A stretch of 64,000 bases of DNA from Microglena sp. YARC (GCA_022414725.1 CM039466.1:13551366-13615365); one strand, 5' to 3'. Positions 21,162 through 32,870 are shown, numbered from the stretch's first letter. Numbers and translations are program-made. The notes: a model not told the origin generated them from the sequence alone.

Positions 21162-22636
21162 CTGTGTAACTACTCTATCGATTGAAAGGTCATAGGCCCG
21201 ACCGCTAACCCGAAGAAACGCCACTGCGCCTGTGCCAAGCCGATATCCCGCTTCGCACAAGGTGATAGTTTTCCCTCTGACTTGCTCGACGACTCGAGTA
21301 CTGCTTTTGGCTCTGGATTGCCCACGCGTCGTCTGGAATCTACTACCTGCGCTGCCTTGCCTATTGCCCACACAACACTCCAGTTGTCTCTACCTTCCGT
21401 CCAAGACGACCAGTACACGCAGTCCAGAAGTCTCAGTAGATCTTTGACGTAAGTTGCTGACTTACTAGATCACACACAGCGTTCCGCAATCCTTCAAGGT
21501 TGCCTGTGCACAGATATACACTCGGGGAAGAGCGAAAACCGCGAAATGTAGGAGAAAGGCCCGTTTTGCAGCGGAACAGCAGTGAAATATAGGAGAAGGG
21601 TGGGCGAACGATCTCGATCGGCTAAGCGCAGATCATCGATTCCGCTAGTCACCCAGGACTTTTCGAAGACTGAAGCGTGGCCAATGATTTCTCGATTGCT
21701 CGTTAACTCCTAAGTTTTAATATGCGGCGAGCTAAACAACCTTCTGTCTCTCGTGGGTTTCGTAGCAACCTTTAAGCGGGGTCATTCTTGCGAACTTGCG
21801 AAGGTTAGCCATCGATTCCGAGATAGGATGAACAATTCGGCAACGGAGTATTAGCTCGAACAGCTTTCTAAGGGAATAGCTTTCATTGAGGAAATGTGCG
21901 CTCCAAGGCACCGATGTGCTTTCGCTGCAGGCGACGAAAGAGGCGCTAATGTAGGGCGAAACAAGGGTGATATAAATCCATGTGATGAAAGCTGACGTCA
22001 CATGTACGGAAGTATTAGTGTAACCGAGTCTAACTGCGGGAAGATTCGATGACCCCTCGATAACCTGTCAGTGCTCGTAGTTATTTTGGTAGATGTTTTC
22101 GCCGAGTTTCTTTCCACGTACACTTCGCCAAGGCGGATTGGTCGCGGCATGGCGAAATGTCTCCCAAGTCTAAGGCATTTCGCCTTACTGCGTCTACTCC
22201 GCTGTAGGCGGTTTAGGTACGGCTGACCTGTACATACGTGGACCTGTGCAATCTTAGGGCCATTGCAATATTTGACCAGGTCTATCGGCTTGCAAGCCAC
22301 GCAAACCCTCAGTCTATCTCTCATAGCTCCTCCCTCATCACTTGGGTAATGTCGGCCTCGCTTCCCATTGTTCTTTGTGCTGCAATTGTAATTCCGGCGG
22401 CCTGATTTCTTTCCTCCTTTCTTTTCTGCTTTCTTTTCAGGATTACTGCGCCACACCCTTCGGCGTGGACTAGTGCAGTAGCACGAGCTAGTGCGTCCGA
22501 TCTGTTGTTTGAAATATGACCTTACATCGCTTCCGTTGCTGCCCGCAACCGATCCGATCACGTTAGACCTGTGTAGGTAGTCATTGCATCTGATGAAGGC
22601 CGCGTATCTTGCAGCCAGCAATCCGCATGGAATAGC
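21162..22636. other. Non-coding, contains leader relic and short repeats
   Basis: The first 290 bases look like the leader of an A-type element. Two copies of a roughly 48-bp unit with GCGAAATGTAGGAGAA lie near 21535-21605. A minus-strand frame of 222 codons (21998-22666) matches nothing I know and is interrupted by the duplication breakpoint at 22637; it is probably chance. A GGCGAAATGTCTC word near 22150 recurs at 33751. Confidence 0.35.
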
Positions 22637-24208
22637 TGCGCCCATTGCAGCATCTCGGCTGCCCACCCGACGTTGCGCTGGACACTGACGATTGTGGTGG
22701 TCTGTGGAGTGTAATGAGCCAGGAGCATGACTTCAGCTTTAGAGGCCAGCATGATTACAATAATTAGTTGGCACTGTGCAAAGTAGGATGCTAGGAAAAC
22801 TTGCTCCCAACTCATATGTAAGTCATAATTCCATCTGTTCTCACCTGGGCCTGTGTTGAGCTGGACACGGGGCCTTACACTCTAGTGGGATCATACACTG
22901 CCCTGACTGCATGGTGCGCTTGAGCATTGTATCAGGAGATGCTCCCATGCGTGGCAATTATCCCTTGAGACCCTGCATGAAAGATGGTGGCAGCTTGTAT
23001 GGATCTTGCATGGTAAGGTCGTCCTTTTGTACCTTGATTTTCTTGATGTCCTGTATGCGAGGATTCTTCAAGCGTTACGGTTGACTGGTTGAAGAGCACA
23101 TTTGCCTCTTGCTTCCTGCCCCATTGCACATGCAATGTGTCTGTTTGGCTGACGCACTAAACCCATGTCCATAGCATGCAGCTTGGGTCTTCCGGATCCA
23201 TTCTGCTTGGTTAACTCAGACAAGGGTGGACAATTCAAGGCTGGGGTAGGACCTGAGGTTCGGGTACCTGAGCTTGAGGCAGGTTTTACTTCCAGGGGGA
23301 TCTTCCGACCAACATGCCAAAACGACGCAAAGGGTGTAAATAAATGAAACTATGCCTGCCCTCCATTTTGCAGGGACCCATGCTCTGTCTGGTAGCGGTC
23401 TGAAGCTTGCTTGTAGTTGCGGTTTCGCAACAGTGTGGCCTAGGGTATTCTGAACGCGGTGTCCATATGCTTGCATGCCTGCCTTTTGTGCATGCATGTC
23501 TGCATACGTGCCTTTCTGTCTTCCTCGCTCGTGACTGATTGGCTGCCTGTCTGGATGGTGATAGGCATACTTAACATCATTGAGTGTTTATCTGTCTGAT
23601 TGACTTACTAACCGAAGTGCTCCAGAAATTTGTAAGCTCAACCCAGGGAATGACATTCTGGCTGAATTGCAGGGGTTGCTGTAGCTTGCAGGTTCTGGAC
23701 ACAGTGTGTTCAGCACATGGAATAGTGGCTTGGTTGCCTGCCTGCATGCCTTTCTGTTGAACGCATGTATACTTGCATGTCTGTCTGTTTGAGCGCTAGG
23801 CCATTGTCGGCACAAGAGAAGCCCGGTCCACAACATCCGGGGGTGGGGTGGTGGGGTTCTTCCAACTATCTTCAAATAAGAAGTAAGTAAAGGGTGCATC
23901 TAAATAAAACTATGCCTGCCTTCATTATTTGCAGGGACCAAAGCTCAATCCGTTGATAGGAATTGTATTCCCTCCTAGTTATGATGTTCCTTTGTCTGAA
24001 CACATGAGGCTGCTGGACACCAACGTCTGTGATAATTGAAGCTTGCTAGTAAGTGCGGTTTCGCAACAGCATGGCATACGGAATTCTGATGAGAAGTCGT
24101 GCACATGTGCCGCAGTCTCAGTCGCTACCTCTGTCTCTGTCTATATATGTCACTGCATCTGCCACTGCCCTTGCCTCTGTCACTGCCTCTGTCTCTTTCA
24201 CTTGTCAG
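22637..24208. other. Unknown part of the duplicated unit
   Basis: No supportable gene in 1.57 kb. Two related blocks lie about 630 bp apart (near 23330-23450 and 23890-24080). Both have AACTATGCCTGCC, a TTTGCAGGGACC resembling a splice acceptor, and GTGCGGTTTCGCAACAG or close variants. Spliced host exons are possible but cannot be traced. The same sequence recurs at 25805-27376. Confidence 0.4.
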
Positions 24209-24750
24209 CCTCTGCCATTCTCCCTCCCCTTCATTGCTATGTGACGCACGCCCTGCATAGGTCATCACTGTCCTGCCCCTTTCCATTCTCCCTCTCCTTC
24301 ATTGCTCTGTAACGCACGCCCTGCTTAGATCATCACTTTCCTGCCCCTTTCCATTCTGCCTCCCCTCCATTGATCTGTGACGCAAGCCCTGCTTAGGTCA
24401 TCACTGTCCTGCCCCTTGCCATTCTCCCTCCCTTCCATTGCTCTGTAACGCACGCCCTGCTAAGGTCATCACTGTCCCGCCCCTTGCCATCCTGCCTCCC
24501 CTCCATTGCTTTGTGACGCTAGCCCTGCTTAGGTCATCAATGTCGTGCCCCTCGCCATTCTGCCTCCCCTCCATTGCTCTGTAACGCACGACCTTCTTAG
24601 GTCATCACTGTCTTGCCCCTTGCCATTCTGCTTCCCCTCCATTGCTGTGTAACGCACGCCCTGCTTAGGTCATCACTGTCCTGCCCCTTGCCATTCTGCC
24701 GCCCTCCATTGCTATGTAATGCACGCTCTGCTTAGGTCATCACTGTCCCG
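24209..24750. repeat. 68-bp minisatellite, copy 1
   Basis: The unit is about 68 bp and contains CTGCCCCTTGCCATTCT, TCCATTGCTCTGTAACGCA and TAGGTCATCACTGTC, repeated about eight times with scattered changes. The array ends exactly at the A-element LTR, which inserted into it. Confidence 0.85.
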
Positions 24751-25804
24751 TGTTAATGTAAGATTGTTACAACGGCATAGGCTCGATAGAGGAGAAGATA
24801 CTATTAAGCGCAACAGGCGCAATCATATAGAATAGAGATGTGTACTGCAGGGTACTGCAGTCACGTGCAGGCCACAGCTAGCCTGAGGCCTGGCGGCAGG
24901 CAACACGGTACCGGGAGGAAAGGTACCGGTGTGCATTATGCCGACTCAGAGACTGATATATAAATCAGTTAATAACATCCCCCCCAATTCAAGGTATTCT
25001 TGAGCTCAAGAATTCCTGGAATTAACTGAGGGGCATAAGAAAATTAAAATATTAAAACTAGGGAGACTTTGGGAATTTCTAGTAGCTGCAAGGGAGAAAT
25101 CACTGCAGCAGGGGTTTTCAAAGAAATGTTAGTCTTCTGGGGTAGCTGGCTGGGTAAGTGGCTCTACAGGTAGGCTGCAGGCTAGGTAGCAGGAAGGCTG
25201 CTGAGAGGGTGCAAGAAATTGGCAGGTAAGCTGCAGGCTAGGTAGCAGAAAGGCTGCTGAGAAGGTGTAAGGAAACTGCAGGTAGGCTGCAGGCTAGAGC
25301 AGATAGGCTGCTATGGGAAGCTGGATACAAGGATATGTGGCTTGGTGAAGGCTTGTGAAGATATCCTTGGCTACGAGAAGTTTCATGATTCGAGACTAGA
25401 GGATTTGTCATTTAGACATGATGTCTGGACTAGTCCCCCCATAATTTGGGTGAGCTACATTAGGTAGGCCCTAAATTAGAGCAAAGACATCAGGGAGAGA
25501 TGAGAAGAATTCTAAATTCAGAAGGTGTGCTGCCTGTGGAAGTACATGGGGCAGTACAGTAGGCAGGTTATCTAATAAATTCTAGAGTGTTCAAGTCTAT
25601 CCAAAAGATGAAGAGGCAACTGAATTAAGTGCCTGGCTTGCTGGGAAAGCCATCAAGGGCGAGCTGTTTGCAGACTTGGTCAAGGAACTGGTCAAATGAC
25701 TTAGGAGCTAGGCTGGGGGGGGTAAGAATGTTGATAAAGGTGAAGTCCATGGGGCTCCAGTCCATGCTGAGGTGGTTAAAACATAGCACTTTGCCTCCAG
25801 GATA
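24751..25804 (-). mobile_element. Element A fragment created by the duplication
   Basis: Contains the downstream LTR (24751-24977), the polypurine tract, the 3' non-coding region and the last 60 or so codons of the A protein (25625-25804). It ends at the duplication junction, where the reading frame runs into unrelated sequence. It is not an independent insertion. Confidence 0.85.
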
Positions 25805-27376
25805 TGCGCCCATTGCAGCATCTCGGCTGCCCACCCGACGTTGCGCTGGACACTGACGATTGTGGTGGTCTGTGGAGTGTAATGAGCCAGGAGCATGACT
25901 TCAGCTTTAGAGGCCAGCATGATTACAATAATTAGTTGGCACTGTGCAAAGTAGGATGCTAGGAAAACTTGCTCCCAACTCATATGTAAGTCATAATTCC
26001 ATCTGTTCTCACCTGGGCCTGTGTTGAGCTGGACACGGGGCCTTACACTCTAGTGGGATCATACACTGCCCTGACTGCATGGTGCGCTTGAGCATTGTAT
26101 CAGGAGATGCTCCCATGCGTGGCAATTATCCCTTGAGACCCTGCATGAAAGATGGTGGCAGCTTGTATGGATCTTGCATGGTAAGGTCGTCCTTTTGTAC
26201 CTTGATTTTCTTGATGTCCTGTATGCGAGGATTCTTCAAGCGTTACGGTTGACTGGTTGAAGAGCACATTTGCCTCTTGCTTCCTGCCCCATTGCACATG
26301 CAATGTGTCTGTTTGGCTGACGCACTAAACCCATGTCCATAGCATGCAGCTTGGGTCTTCCGGATCCATTCTGCTTGGTTAACTCAGACAAGGGTGGACA
26401 ATTCAAGGCTGGGGTAGGACCTGAGGTTCGGGTACCTGAGCTTGAGGCAGGTTTTACTTCCAGGGGGATCTTCCGACCAACATGCCAAAACGACGCAAAG
26501 GGTGTAAATAAATGAAACTATGCCTGCCCTCCATTTTGCAGGGACCCATGCTCTGTCTGGTAGCGGTCTGAAGCTTGCTTGTAGTTGCGGTTTCGCAACA
26601 GTGTGGCCTAGGGTATTCTGAACGCGGTGTCCATATGCTTGCATGCCTGCCTTTTGTGCATGCATGTCTGCATACGTGCCTTTCTGTCTTCCTCGCTCGT
26701 GACTGATTGGCTGCCTGTCTGGATGGTGATAGGCATACTTAACATCATTGAGTGTTTATCTGTCTGATTGACTTACTAACCGAAGTGCTCCAGAAATTTG
26801 TAAGCTCAACCCAGGGAATGACATTCTGGCTGAATTGCAGGGGTTGCTGTAGCTTGCAGGTTCTGGACACAGTGTGTTCAGCACATGGAATAGTGGCTTG
26901 GTTGCCTGCCTGCATGCCTTTCTGTTGAACGCATGTATACTTGCATGTCTGTCTGTTTGAGCGCTAGGCCATTGTCGGCACAAGAGAAGCCCGGTCCACA
27001 ACATCCGGGGGTGGGGTGGTGGGGTTCTTCCAACTATCTTCAAATAAGAAGTAAGTAAAGGGTGCATCTAAATAAAACTATGCCTGCCTTCATTATTTGC
27101 AGGGACCAAAGCTCAATCCGTTGATAGGAATTGTATTCCCTCCTAGTTATGATGTTCCTTTGTCTGAACACATGAGGCTGCTGGACACCAACGTCTGTGA
27201 TAATTGAAGCTTGCTAGTAAGTGCGGTTTCGCAACAGCATGGCATACGGAATTCTGATGAGAAGTCGTGCACATGTGCCGCAGTCTCAGTCGCTACCTCT
27301 GTCTCTGTCTATATATGTCACTGCATCTGCCACTGCCCTTGCCTCTGTCACTGCCTCTGTCTCTTTCACTTGTCAG
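25805..27376. other. Second copy of the unknown unit
   Basis: Near-perfect repeat of 22637-24208 at an offset of 3168; no gene is supported. Confidence 0.6.
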
Positions 27377-27919
27377 CCTCTGCCATTCTCCCTCCCCTTC
27401 ATTGCTATGTGACGCACGCCCTGCATAGGTCATCACTGTCCTGCCCCTTTCCATTCTCCCTCTCCTTCATTGCTCTGTAACGCACGCCCTGCTTAGATCA
27501 TCACTTTCCTGCCCCTTTCCATTCTGCCTCCCCTCCATTGATCTGTGACGCAAGCCCTGCTTAGGTCATCACTGTCCTGCCCCTTGCCATTCTCCCTCCC
27601 TTCCATTGCTCTGTAACGCACGCCCTGCTAAGGTCATCACTGTCCCGCCCCTTGCCATCCTGCCTCCCCTCCATTGCTTTGTGACGCTAGCCCTGCTTAG
27701 GTCATCAATGTCGTGCCCCTCGCCATTCTGCCTCCCCTCCATTGCTCTGTAACGCACGACCTTCTTAGGTCATCACTGTCTTGCCCCTTGCCATTCTGCT
27801 TCCCCTCCATTGCTGTGTAACGCACGCCCTGCTTAGGTCATCACTGTCCTGCCCCTTGCCATTCTGCCGCCCCTCCATTGCTATGTAATGCACGCTCTGC
27901 TTAGGTCATCACTGTCCCG
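27377..27919. repeat. 68-bp minisatellite, copy 2
   Basis: Same array as at 24209-24750. It is interrupted by the complete A element and resumes at 32478; TCCCG on both sides of the element is the target duplication. Confidence 0.85.
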
Positions 27920-28146
27920 TGTTAATGTAAGATTGTTACAACGGCATAGGCTCGATAGAGGAGAAGATACTATTAAGCGCAACAGGCGCAATCATATAGA
28001 ATAGAGATGTGTACTGCAGGGTACTGCAGTCACGTGCAGGCCACAGCTAGCCTGAGGCCTGGCGGCAGGCAACACGGTACCGGGAGGAAAGGTACCGGTG
28101 TGCATTATGCCGACTCAGAGACTGATATATAAATCAGTTAATAACA
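27920..28146 (-). repeat. Element A minus copy, 3' LTR
   Basis: A 227-bp LTR. On the minus strand it starts TGTTAACTGATT... and ends CATTAACA, next to the polypurine tract at 28147-28153. Confidence 0.88.
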
Positions 28147-28792
28147 TCCCCCCAATTCAAGGTATTCTTGAGCTCAAGAATTCCTGGAATTAACTGAGGG
28201 GCATAAGAAAATTAAAATATTAAAACTAGGGAGACTTTGGGAATTTCTAGTAGCTGCAAGGGAGAAATCACTGCAGCAGGGGTTTTCAAAGAAATGTTAG
28301 TCTTCTGGGGTAGCTGGCTGGGTAAGTGGCTCTACAGGTAGGCTGCAGGCTAGGTAGCAGGAAGGCTGCTGAGAGGGTGCAAGAAATTGGCAGGTAAGCT
28401 GCAGGCTAGGTAGCAGAAAGGCTGCTGAGAAGGTGTAAGGAAACTGCAGGTAGGCTGCAGGCTAGAGCAGATAGGCTGCTATGGGAAGCTGGATACAAGG
28501 ATATGTGGCTTGGTGAAGGCTTGTGAAGATATCCTTGGCTACGAGAAGTTTCATGATTCGAGACTAGAGGATTTGTCATTTAGACATGATGTCTGGACTA
28601 GTCCCCCCATAATTTGGGTGAGCTACATTAGGTAGGCCCTAAATTAGAGCAAAGACATCAGGGAGAGATGAGAAGAATTCTAAATTCAGAAGGTGTGCTG
28701 CCTGTGGAAGTACATGGGGCAGTACAGTAGGCAGGTTATCTAATAAATTCTAGAGTGTTCAAGTCTATCCAAAAGATGAAGAGGCAACTGAA

Positions 28793-31411
28793 TTAAGTGC
28801 CTGGCTTGCTGGGAAAGCCATCAAGGGCGAGCTGTTTGCAGACTTGGTCAAGGAACTGGTCAAATGACTTAGGAGCTAGGCTGGGGGGGGTAAGAATGTT
28901 GATAAAGGTGAAGTCCATGGGGCTCCAGTCCATGCTGAGGTGGTTGACACATAGCACTTTGCCTCCAGGATATGCACAGCTCCTGGGGTCCATGATCATC
29001 TTAGGTCTGAATGAGAGGGTGTGAGCATGTGCATTGACCATGGCAGCTTGGAGACAAATGGCCCACTGTAAAGTGGGTCTGGCTGTGGTAGAAACAGTGG
29101 GGTAGGCTTGCACCATCTGCTGGAGTTTGCTGTTGTGCTTGATGATAGGACTGCAGGCATCAGATGGCTCCTTGTGCATTGACCTGTGTGGGAACTGTTC
29201 TTTTTCAGAAGCCAGCAGGGTAGGGAACTTGCTGGTGAATGCTGTGATGAGCTTGGACAGTGGAGGCCTGGGCTGGATGTTGAAAGCTGGTGAAGCAGGC
29301 CTGCTGTTCAGGTGGTGGAGGGTGCATCCAAAACGTGTGAGGCTAAGGCTAGAGTTGTTGGAAAAGTGGATGTGGTTGACATTCTGGTTAACTTCTCCCA
29401 GTGGTAGTCCAATGACTGGTTTTCTGTTGACCAGTATCCATTGGTCCCAGGTAGTGGCTGTGTCAAGATCAGATGGCTTGAGTGGCCCGTCCCCATCTAT
29501 GGGGCCATCATATTCCTCATAGTTGGTTCTGATCTGGTCACTGAGGAGTTCCATCTCTGCTCTGGCTCTCTGTAGGCCCAAGTTGTCCACCTGTTGTTGG
29601 AGATCTGAAGTGGTTTCAAGAGGGTCATCTACTCCTAGTCCAGGGTCATCTTGGGGCTTGTGTACTTCCGGATGGATGAGTTCTGGCATGTCATCACTGT
29701 CAGGATCATCAGAGGCTGCCAGGTTGTCTGAAATGAAAGGGGAATGGGACTGGCAGAAAGTGGGAGGATGGTCCTGGAGGTCTTGGTCTGCCTCCACATG
29801 AGTGGGTGGGTACTGCCCTATCTCAAAAGCAGTGTGGGATGCAGATGGAGCAGAAGTAGAGGGGAGGTCCTGGTCTGCCTCCACATGAGTGGGTGGGTAC
29901 TGCCCTATCTCAGAATCAGTGTGGGGTGCAGACGGTGCAGAGGTAGAGGGGGTATCCTGGCAGTCTTGATCAGCTCTACTGGGGGAGGTCTCATGAGTGG
30001 GTGGGTACTGCCCTGTCTCAGAGTCAGTGTGAGTTGATGGAGGCTTTGTAACCATCATGATGTAGACAATAGTAGAGTCCATAGGGATAGAGGGCTTTCT
30101 GGTAGTGACTGGTGAAGTTTGGGTGAGGTAGAGTCCATGCCTTTTGGGGCATGAGAGGAGCAGTTTAGTACCAGATGGTCTTGGGATGGAGAGTGTGGCT
30201 TGAGTCTTGGACAGGTTCACTTGGAGGTCTGGGCAGAGTCTGGTGGCTGCATGAATGCTAATGATATTGGGCATGTTGCAGTCAGCAAGAAGCACATTGT
30301 TCAGGATAATCAGAGTCCTGCCATGACCCTTGATCTTGGCCTTCCTTATCTGCTTGCAGAGGATAGGTGGAGAGTCTTGATCTGCCAGCTGCAGCTTAAT
30401 AGGCTGTTGAAGGTCCTGAATGCCATGCAGATGGGAGATGTTTCTTGTTGCATGAGAGTGTGCTGCAGTATCTATGATCCATTCTGTCTGCTGTGCTGCC
30501 TGGAAAACTTCTCCATCTTCTATAGTGTATTCATCATCAGCACTTATTTGTCCAAAGAATGCTGTATTAGCCAGGGGGTCAGGTGGCAAGGCAAATGAAG
30601 CAGACTTGCCTCTGGTTGGTGTAGCAAATCTCATGGGCTGGAGGTTGTCCTCATCCAGTGCCAGGGACAGGAAGTTGTGTTCTTCAACCTCACTGTCAGA
30701 GTTGGAGGTGGACTGATCACCATCAGCAACATAGGCATGGCGTCCCCTGCTTGGGTATCTTCTTTGACGCCTCCTGTCTGGACTGGTCTTCTTGTGGGTC
30801 TTCTTGTCGTCAGGCTCCTTGTCATCTCCTGATCTGTTCTTGAGAACTGACTTAGATCCATGGTCAGCTTCGTCTGAGTCTGCTGGCCTGAAAGCCAGAT
30901 CAGTGTCCTCACTGGTGCACTCTCTGGAGCTATGGCCTATTCCCCCACAGTTCCAGCAGGTCATCTTCTTGTTGATGGTCCTGTCTCTGAATGGGAGGTG
31001 CTTGCTGTTGAAAGGCTTCCTGGCCCTGTAGGCTGCAGCTGCCAGCTCAGCCTCTTCGGGAGATGGTGCAGCGTCAACTTGCTTCACTAAGCACCAGTTG
31101 AAGAGGGCACTTTGGAGCATGGAAAAGGTGGTAATAGCAGTAGGGTTGAACTGATTGATGTAACCATCATATTCAGAGCGGGAGTTCAGTCCCCTGACAA
31201 TGAGGTTCAGGAAGGTGCTGGTAGAGACGATGTGGAGGCCTTGTATCTTGGGAATCTGGGAGTACAGATCAGCTGCCCTGGAGAGGTGAGTCTGCAGGGA
31301 TTCAGTAGAGGTCATACGTAATCCCATTATGGCAGTCAGGGTTGTATGCTCTAGTCTGCTGCCATCCTCAGAGTACAGGGCATCTAGAAACCTGAAGGCT
31401 CTAGTGGCCAT
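28793..31411 (-). CDS. Element A Gag-protease protein with conserved C-terminal domain
   Basis: An 872-codon frame whose phase is also open upstream of the first Met (MATRAF), so the true protein is longer. In order: Gag helices to about residue 140, zinc knuckle CWNCGGIGHSSREC at about 153-166, acidic and basic linker, and protease motif WIIDTAAHSHAT at about 312. A pre-integrase-like end SCPKRHGLYL follows, then about three GQYPPTHVEAD repeats and the C-terminal domain with LQWAICLQAAMVNAHA and LDGFPSKPGT. The protease is complete enough to be active by eye. Integrase, reverse transcriptase and RNase H are missing, so movement would need enzymes in trans. Confidence 0.85.
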   Translation of the reverse strand: MATRAFRFLDALYSEDGSRLEHTTLTAIMGLRMTSTESLQTHLSRAADLYSQIPKIQGLHIVSTSTFLNLIVRGLNSRSEYDGYINQFNPTAITTFSMLQSALFNWCLVKQVDAAPSPEEAELAAAAYRARKPFNSKHLPFRDRTINKKMTCWNCGGIGHSSRECTSEDTDLAFRPADSDEADHGSKSVLKNRSGDDKEPDDKKTHKKTSPDRRRQRRYPSRGRHAYVADGDQSTSNSDSEVEEHNFLSLALDEDNLQPMRFATPTRGKSASFALPPDPLANTAFFGQISADDEYTIEDGEVFQAAQQTEWIIDTAAHSHATRNISHLHGIQDLQQPIKLQLADQDSPPILCKQIRKAKIKGHGRTLIILNNVLLADCNMPNIISIHAATRLCPDLQVNLSKTQATLSIPRPSGTKLLLSCPKRHGLYLTQTSPVTTRKPSIPMDSTIVYIMMVTKPPSTHTDSETGQYPPTHETSPSRADQDCQDTPSTSAPSAPHTDSEIGQYPPTHVEADQDLPSTSAPSASHTAFEIGQYPPTHVEADQDLQDHPPTFCQSHSPFISDNLAASDDPDSDDMPELIHPEVHKPQDDPGLGVDDPLETTSDLQQQVDNLGLQRARAEMELLSDQIRTNYEEYDGPIDGDGPLKPSDLDTATTWDQWILVNRKPVIGLPLGEVNQNVNHIHFSNNSSLSLTRFGCTLHHLNSRPASPAFNIQPRPPLSKLITAFTSKFPTLLASEKEQFPHRSMHKEPSDACSPIIKHNSKLQQMVQAYPTVSTTARPTLQWAICLQAAMVNAHAHTLSFRPKMIMDPRSCAYPGGKVLCVNHLSMDWSPMDFTFINILTPPSLAPKSFDQFLDQVCKQLALDGFPSKPGT

Positions 31412-31743
31412 ATCTGTGTTGGCATGAATGGCCTGCTGGATGCCATCTGTTACATGGTCTATGATGACCTTGAAGGCCTTGTTATTCTTCCAGGTCGAGA
31501 TCCTGTTGGGGACACCAATCCTAGGGGCAGCCGGAGCAGCCGGGTCAGCAGCCGCAACAGGAGGGTAAGTAACATCATCAGCAGGGTAACCATCAGAGTC
31601 ATTAGGCTCGCCAGCGACGACCGCTTGTTGGCAGTCGAAAGCAATGGCAATGGTATCCCTATCTGATGGGCAAGGAGGATATTCTGCCTGGCGCTGCGCC
31701 AGGTGTAGAGGTTGTTACCAGTGAATATTCTGGGCGGTTGCAT
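31412..31743 (-). pseudogene. gag: Element A Gag N-terminus, frame-shifted
   Basis: Starts MQPPRIFTGNNLYTWRSAR, as the plus copy does, then changes phase near 31670, where 4 bases are missing relative to the plus copy. Downstream of that point the correct phase is the one that continues into the 872-codon frame. Confidence 0.65.
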
Positions 31744-32250
31744 TGTGAGGTCTTCTGCGTAGGAGTCTTGGCGTTGTAAGTCAGAGTGGTGGGAGAGGGG
31801 GAGTTACGAGGGCGGGGCAGGGGAAGAGGGGATGGAGTGTGTGTGGGAATCGGCGATCCAAAGGGATCCAGCGGATTACCGGAGGGGTGAACGTTGCCAA
31901 GCGGCAATGTTCGACGACATAAGCTTCTGTTAAGCTGGAGGCGTAGACAAATTGATCGTCTGAGATCAATACAGAACTGTGTGGGTCTCGGTGAGGGCTT
32001 CGTCCTATACTCACTTCATAGATTTCGGTGACTTGTGGTCGCTCTTGCTTGCTCCAGTCGTAGGACGCAGTGGCAGATCCAAGGATTCTTGGTAGGAAGC
32101 GGCAGGCGGAGCAGCGGGAAGTAGGATCCGCACAGGGAGTCCAGGTGCTTAGTTAAAACTCGGGCCTTCGACAAGTCAGAGGGGAACTGAATCCGAACGC
32201 GGAAATCAGCGGCTGTTCTTCGTTAGCGTCTAAAGATGGCGCACATAACC

Positions 32251-32477
32251 TGTTAATGTAAGATTGTTACAACGGCATAGGCTCGATAGAGGAGAAGATA
32301 CTATTAAGCGCAATAGGCGCAATCATATAGAATAGAGATGTGTACTGCAGGGTACTGCAGTCACGTGCAGGCCACAGCTAGCCTGAGGCCTGGCGGCAGG
32401 CAACACAGTACCGGGAGGAAAGGTACCGGTGTGCATTATGCCGACTCAGAGACTGATATATAAATCAGTCAATAACA
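32251..32477 (-). repeat. Element A minus copy, 5' LTR
   Basis: A 227-bp LTR. On the minus strand it starts TGTTATTGACTG with the terminal hairpin and is followed by the primer site at 32238-32250. Confidence 0.88.
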
Positions 32478-32870
32478 TCCCGCCCCTTGCCATTCCCCCT
32501 CCCTTTCATTGCTATTTAATGCAAACCCTGCTTGGGTCATCATTGTCCTGCCCCTTGCTCTTCTGCCTCCCCTCCATTGCTCTGTGACGTAAGCCATGCT
32601 TAGGTCATCACTGTCCCGCCCCTTGCCATTCTCCCTCCCCTCCATTGCTCTGTAACGTAATCCCTGCTTAGGTCATCACTGTCCTGCCCCTTGCCATTCT
32701 CCCTCTCTTTCATTGCTGTGTAACGCACACCCTGCGTAGGTCATCACTGTTGTGCAACTTGCCATTCTCCCTCCCCTCCATTGCTCTGTGACGCAAGCCA
32801 TGCTTAGGTCACCACTGTCCTGCCCCTTGCCATGCGCCTCCCCTATGTCGCTGTTAAACACATGCCCTGC
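32478..32870. repeat. 68-bp minisatellite, right part
   Basis: Continuation of the array at 27377-27919 on the other side of the A element, about five to six units, increasingly diverged toward 32870 and then fading into related TTGC/CCTGCC-rich sequence up to about 33040. Confidence 0.8.

Larger units (their letters stand above)
22637..28972. repeat. 3168-bp tandem duplication
   Basis: Copy 1 (22637-25804) and copy 2 (25805-28972) are almost identical at a constant offset of 3168. I found one extra C in a C-run, one C fewer in another, and a two-base change near 25780/28948. The unit holds unknown sequence, a 68-bp minisatellite, an A-element LTR and the 3' part of that element. The left breakpoint is in unknown DNA and the right breakpoint is inside the A coding region, so duplication came after the A insertion. 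An assembly artefact is a real alternative. Confidence 0.9.
27920..32477 (-). mobile_element. Element A, minus copy: best-preserved Gag-protease element
   Basis: A complete element of 4558 bp with 227-bp LTRs at both ends (27920-28146 and 32251-32477) and the target duplication TCCCG (27915-27919 and 32478-32482). The LTRs differ at about three positions. The primer site GGTTATGTGCGCC and the G-run polypurine tract are present. It holds one long frame of 872 codons for Gag, zinc knuckle, protease, spacer and C-terminal domain. Only the first part of Gag is shifted, by a 4-base loss near 31670. No integrase or reverse transcriptase is encoded. Confidence 0.9.

Noticed and set aside
21998..22666. 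222-codon minus-strand frame
   Set aside because: No domain, composition like chance, and it runs through the duplication breakpoint where the DNA before it was joined.
22637..24750. Regularly spaced repeats in the 68-bp array as a CRISPR-like array
   Set aside because: The units are contiguous with no unique spacers, and the context is eukaryotic transposon DNA.
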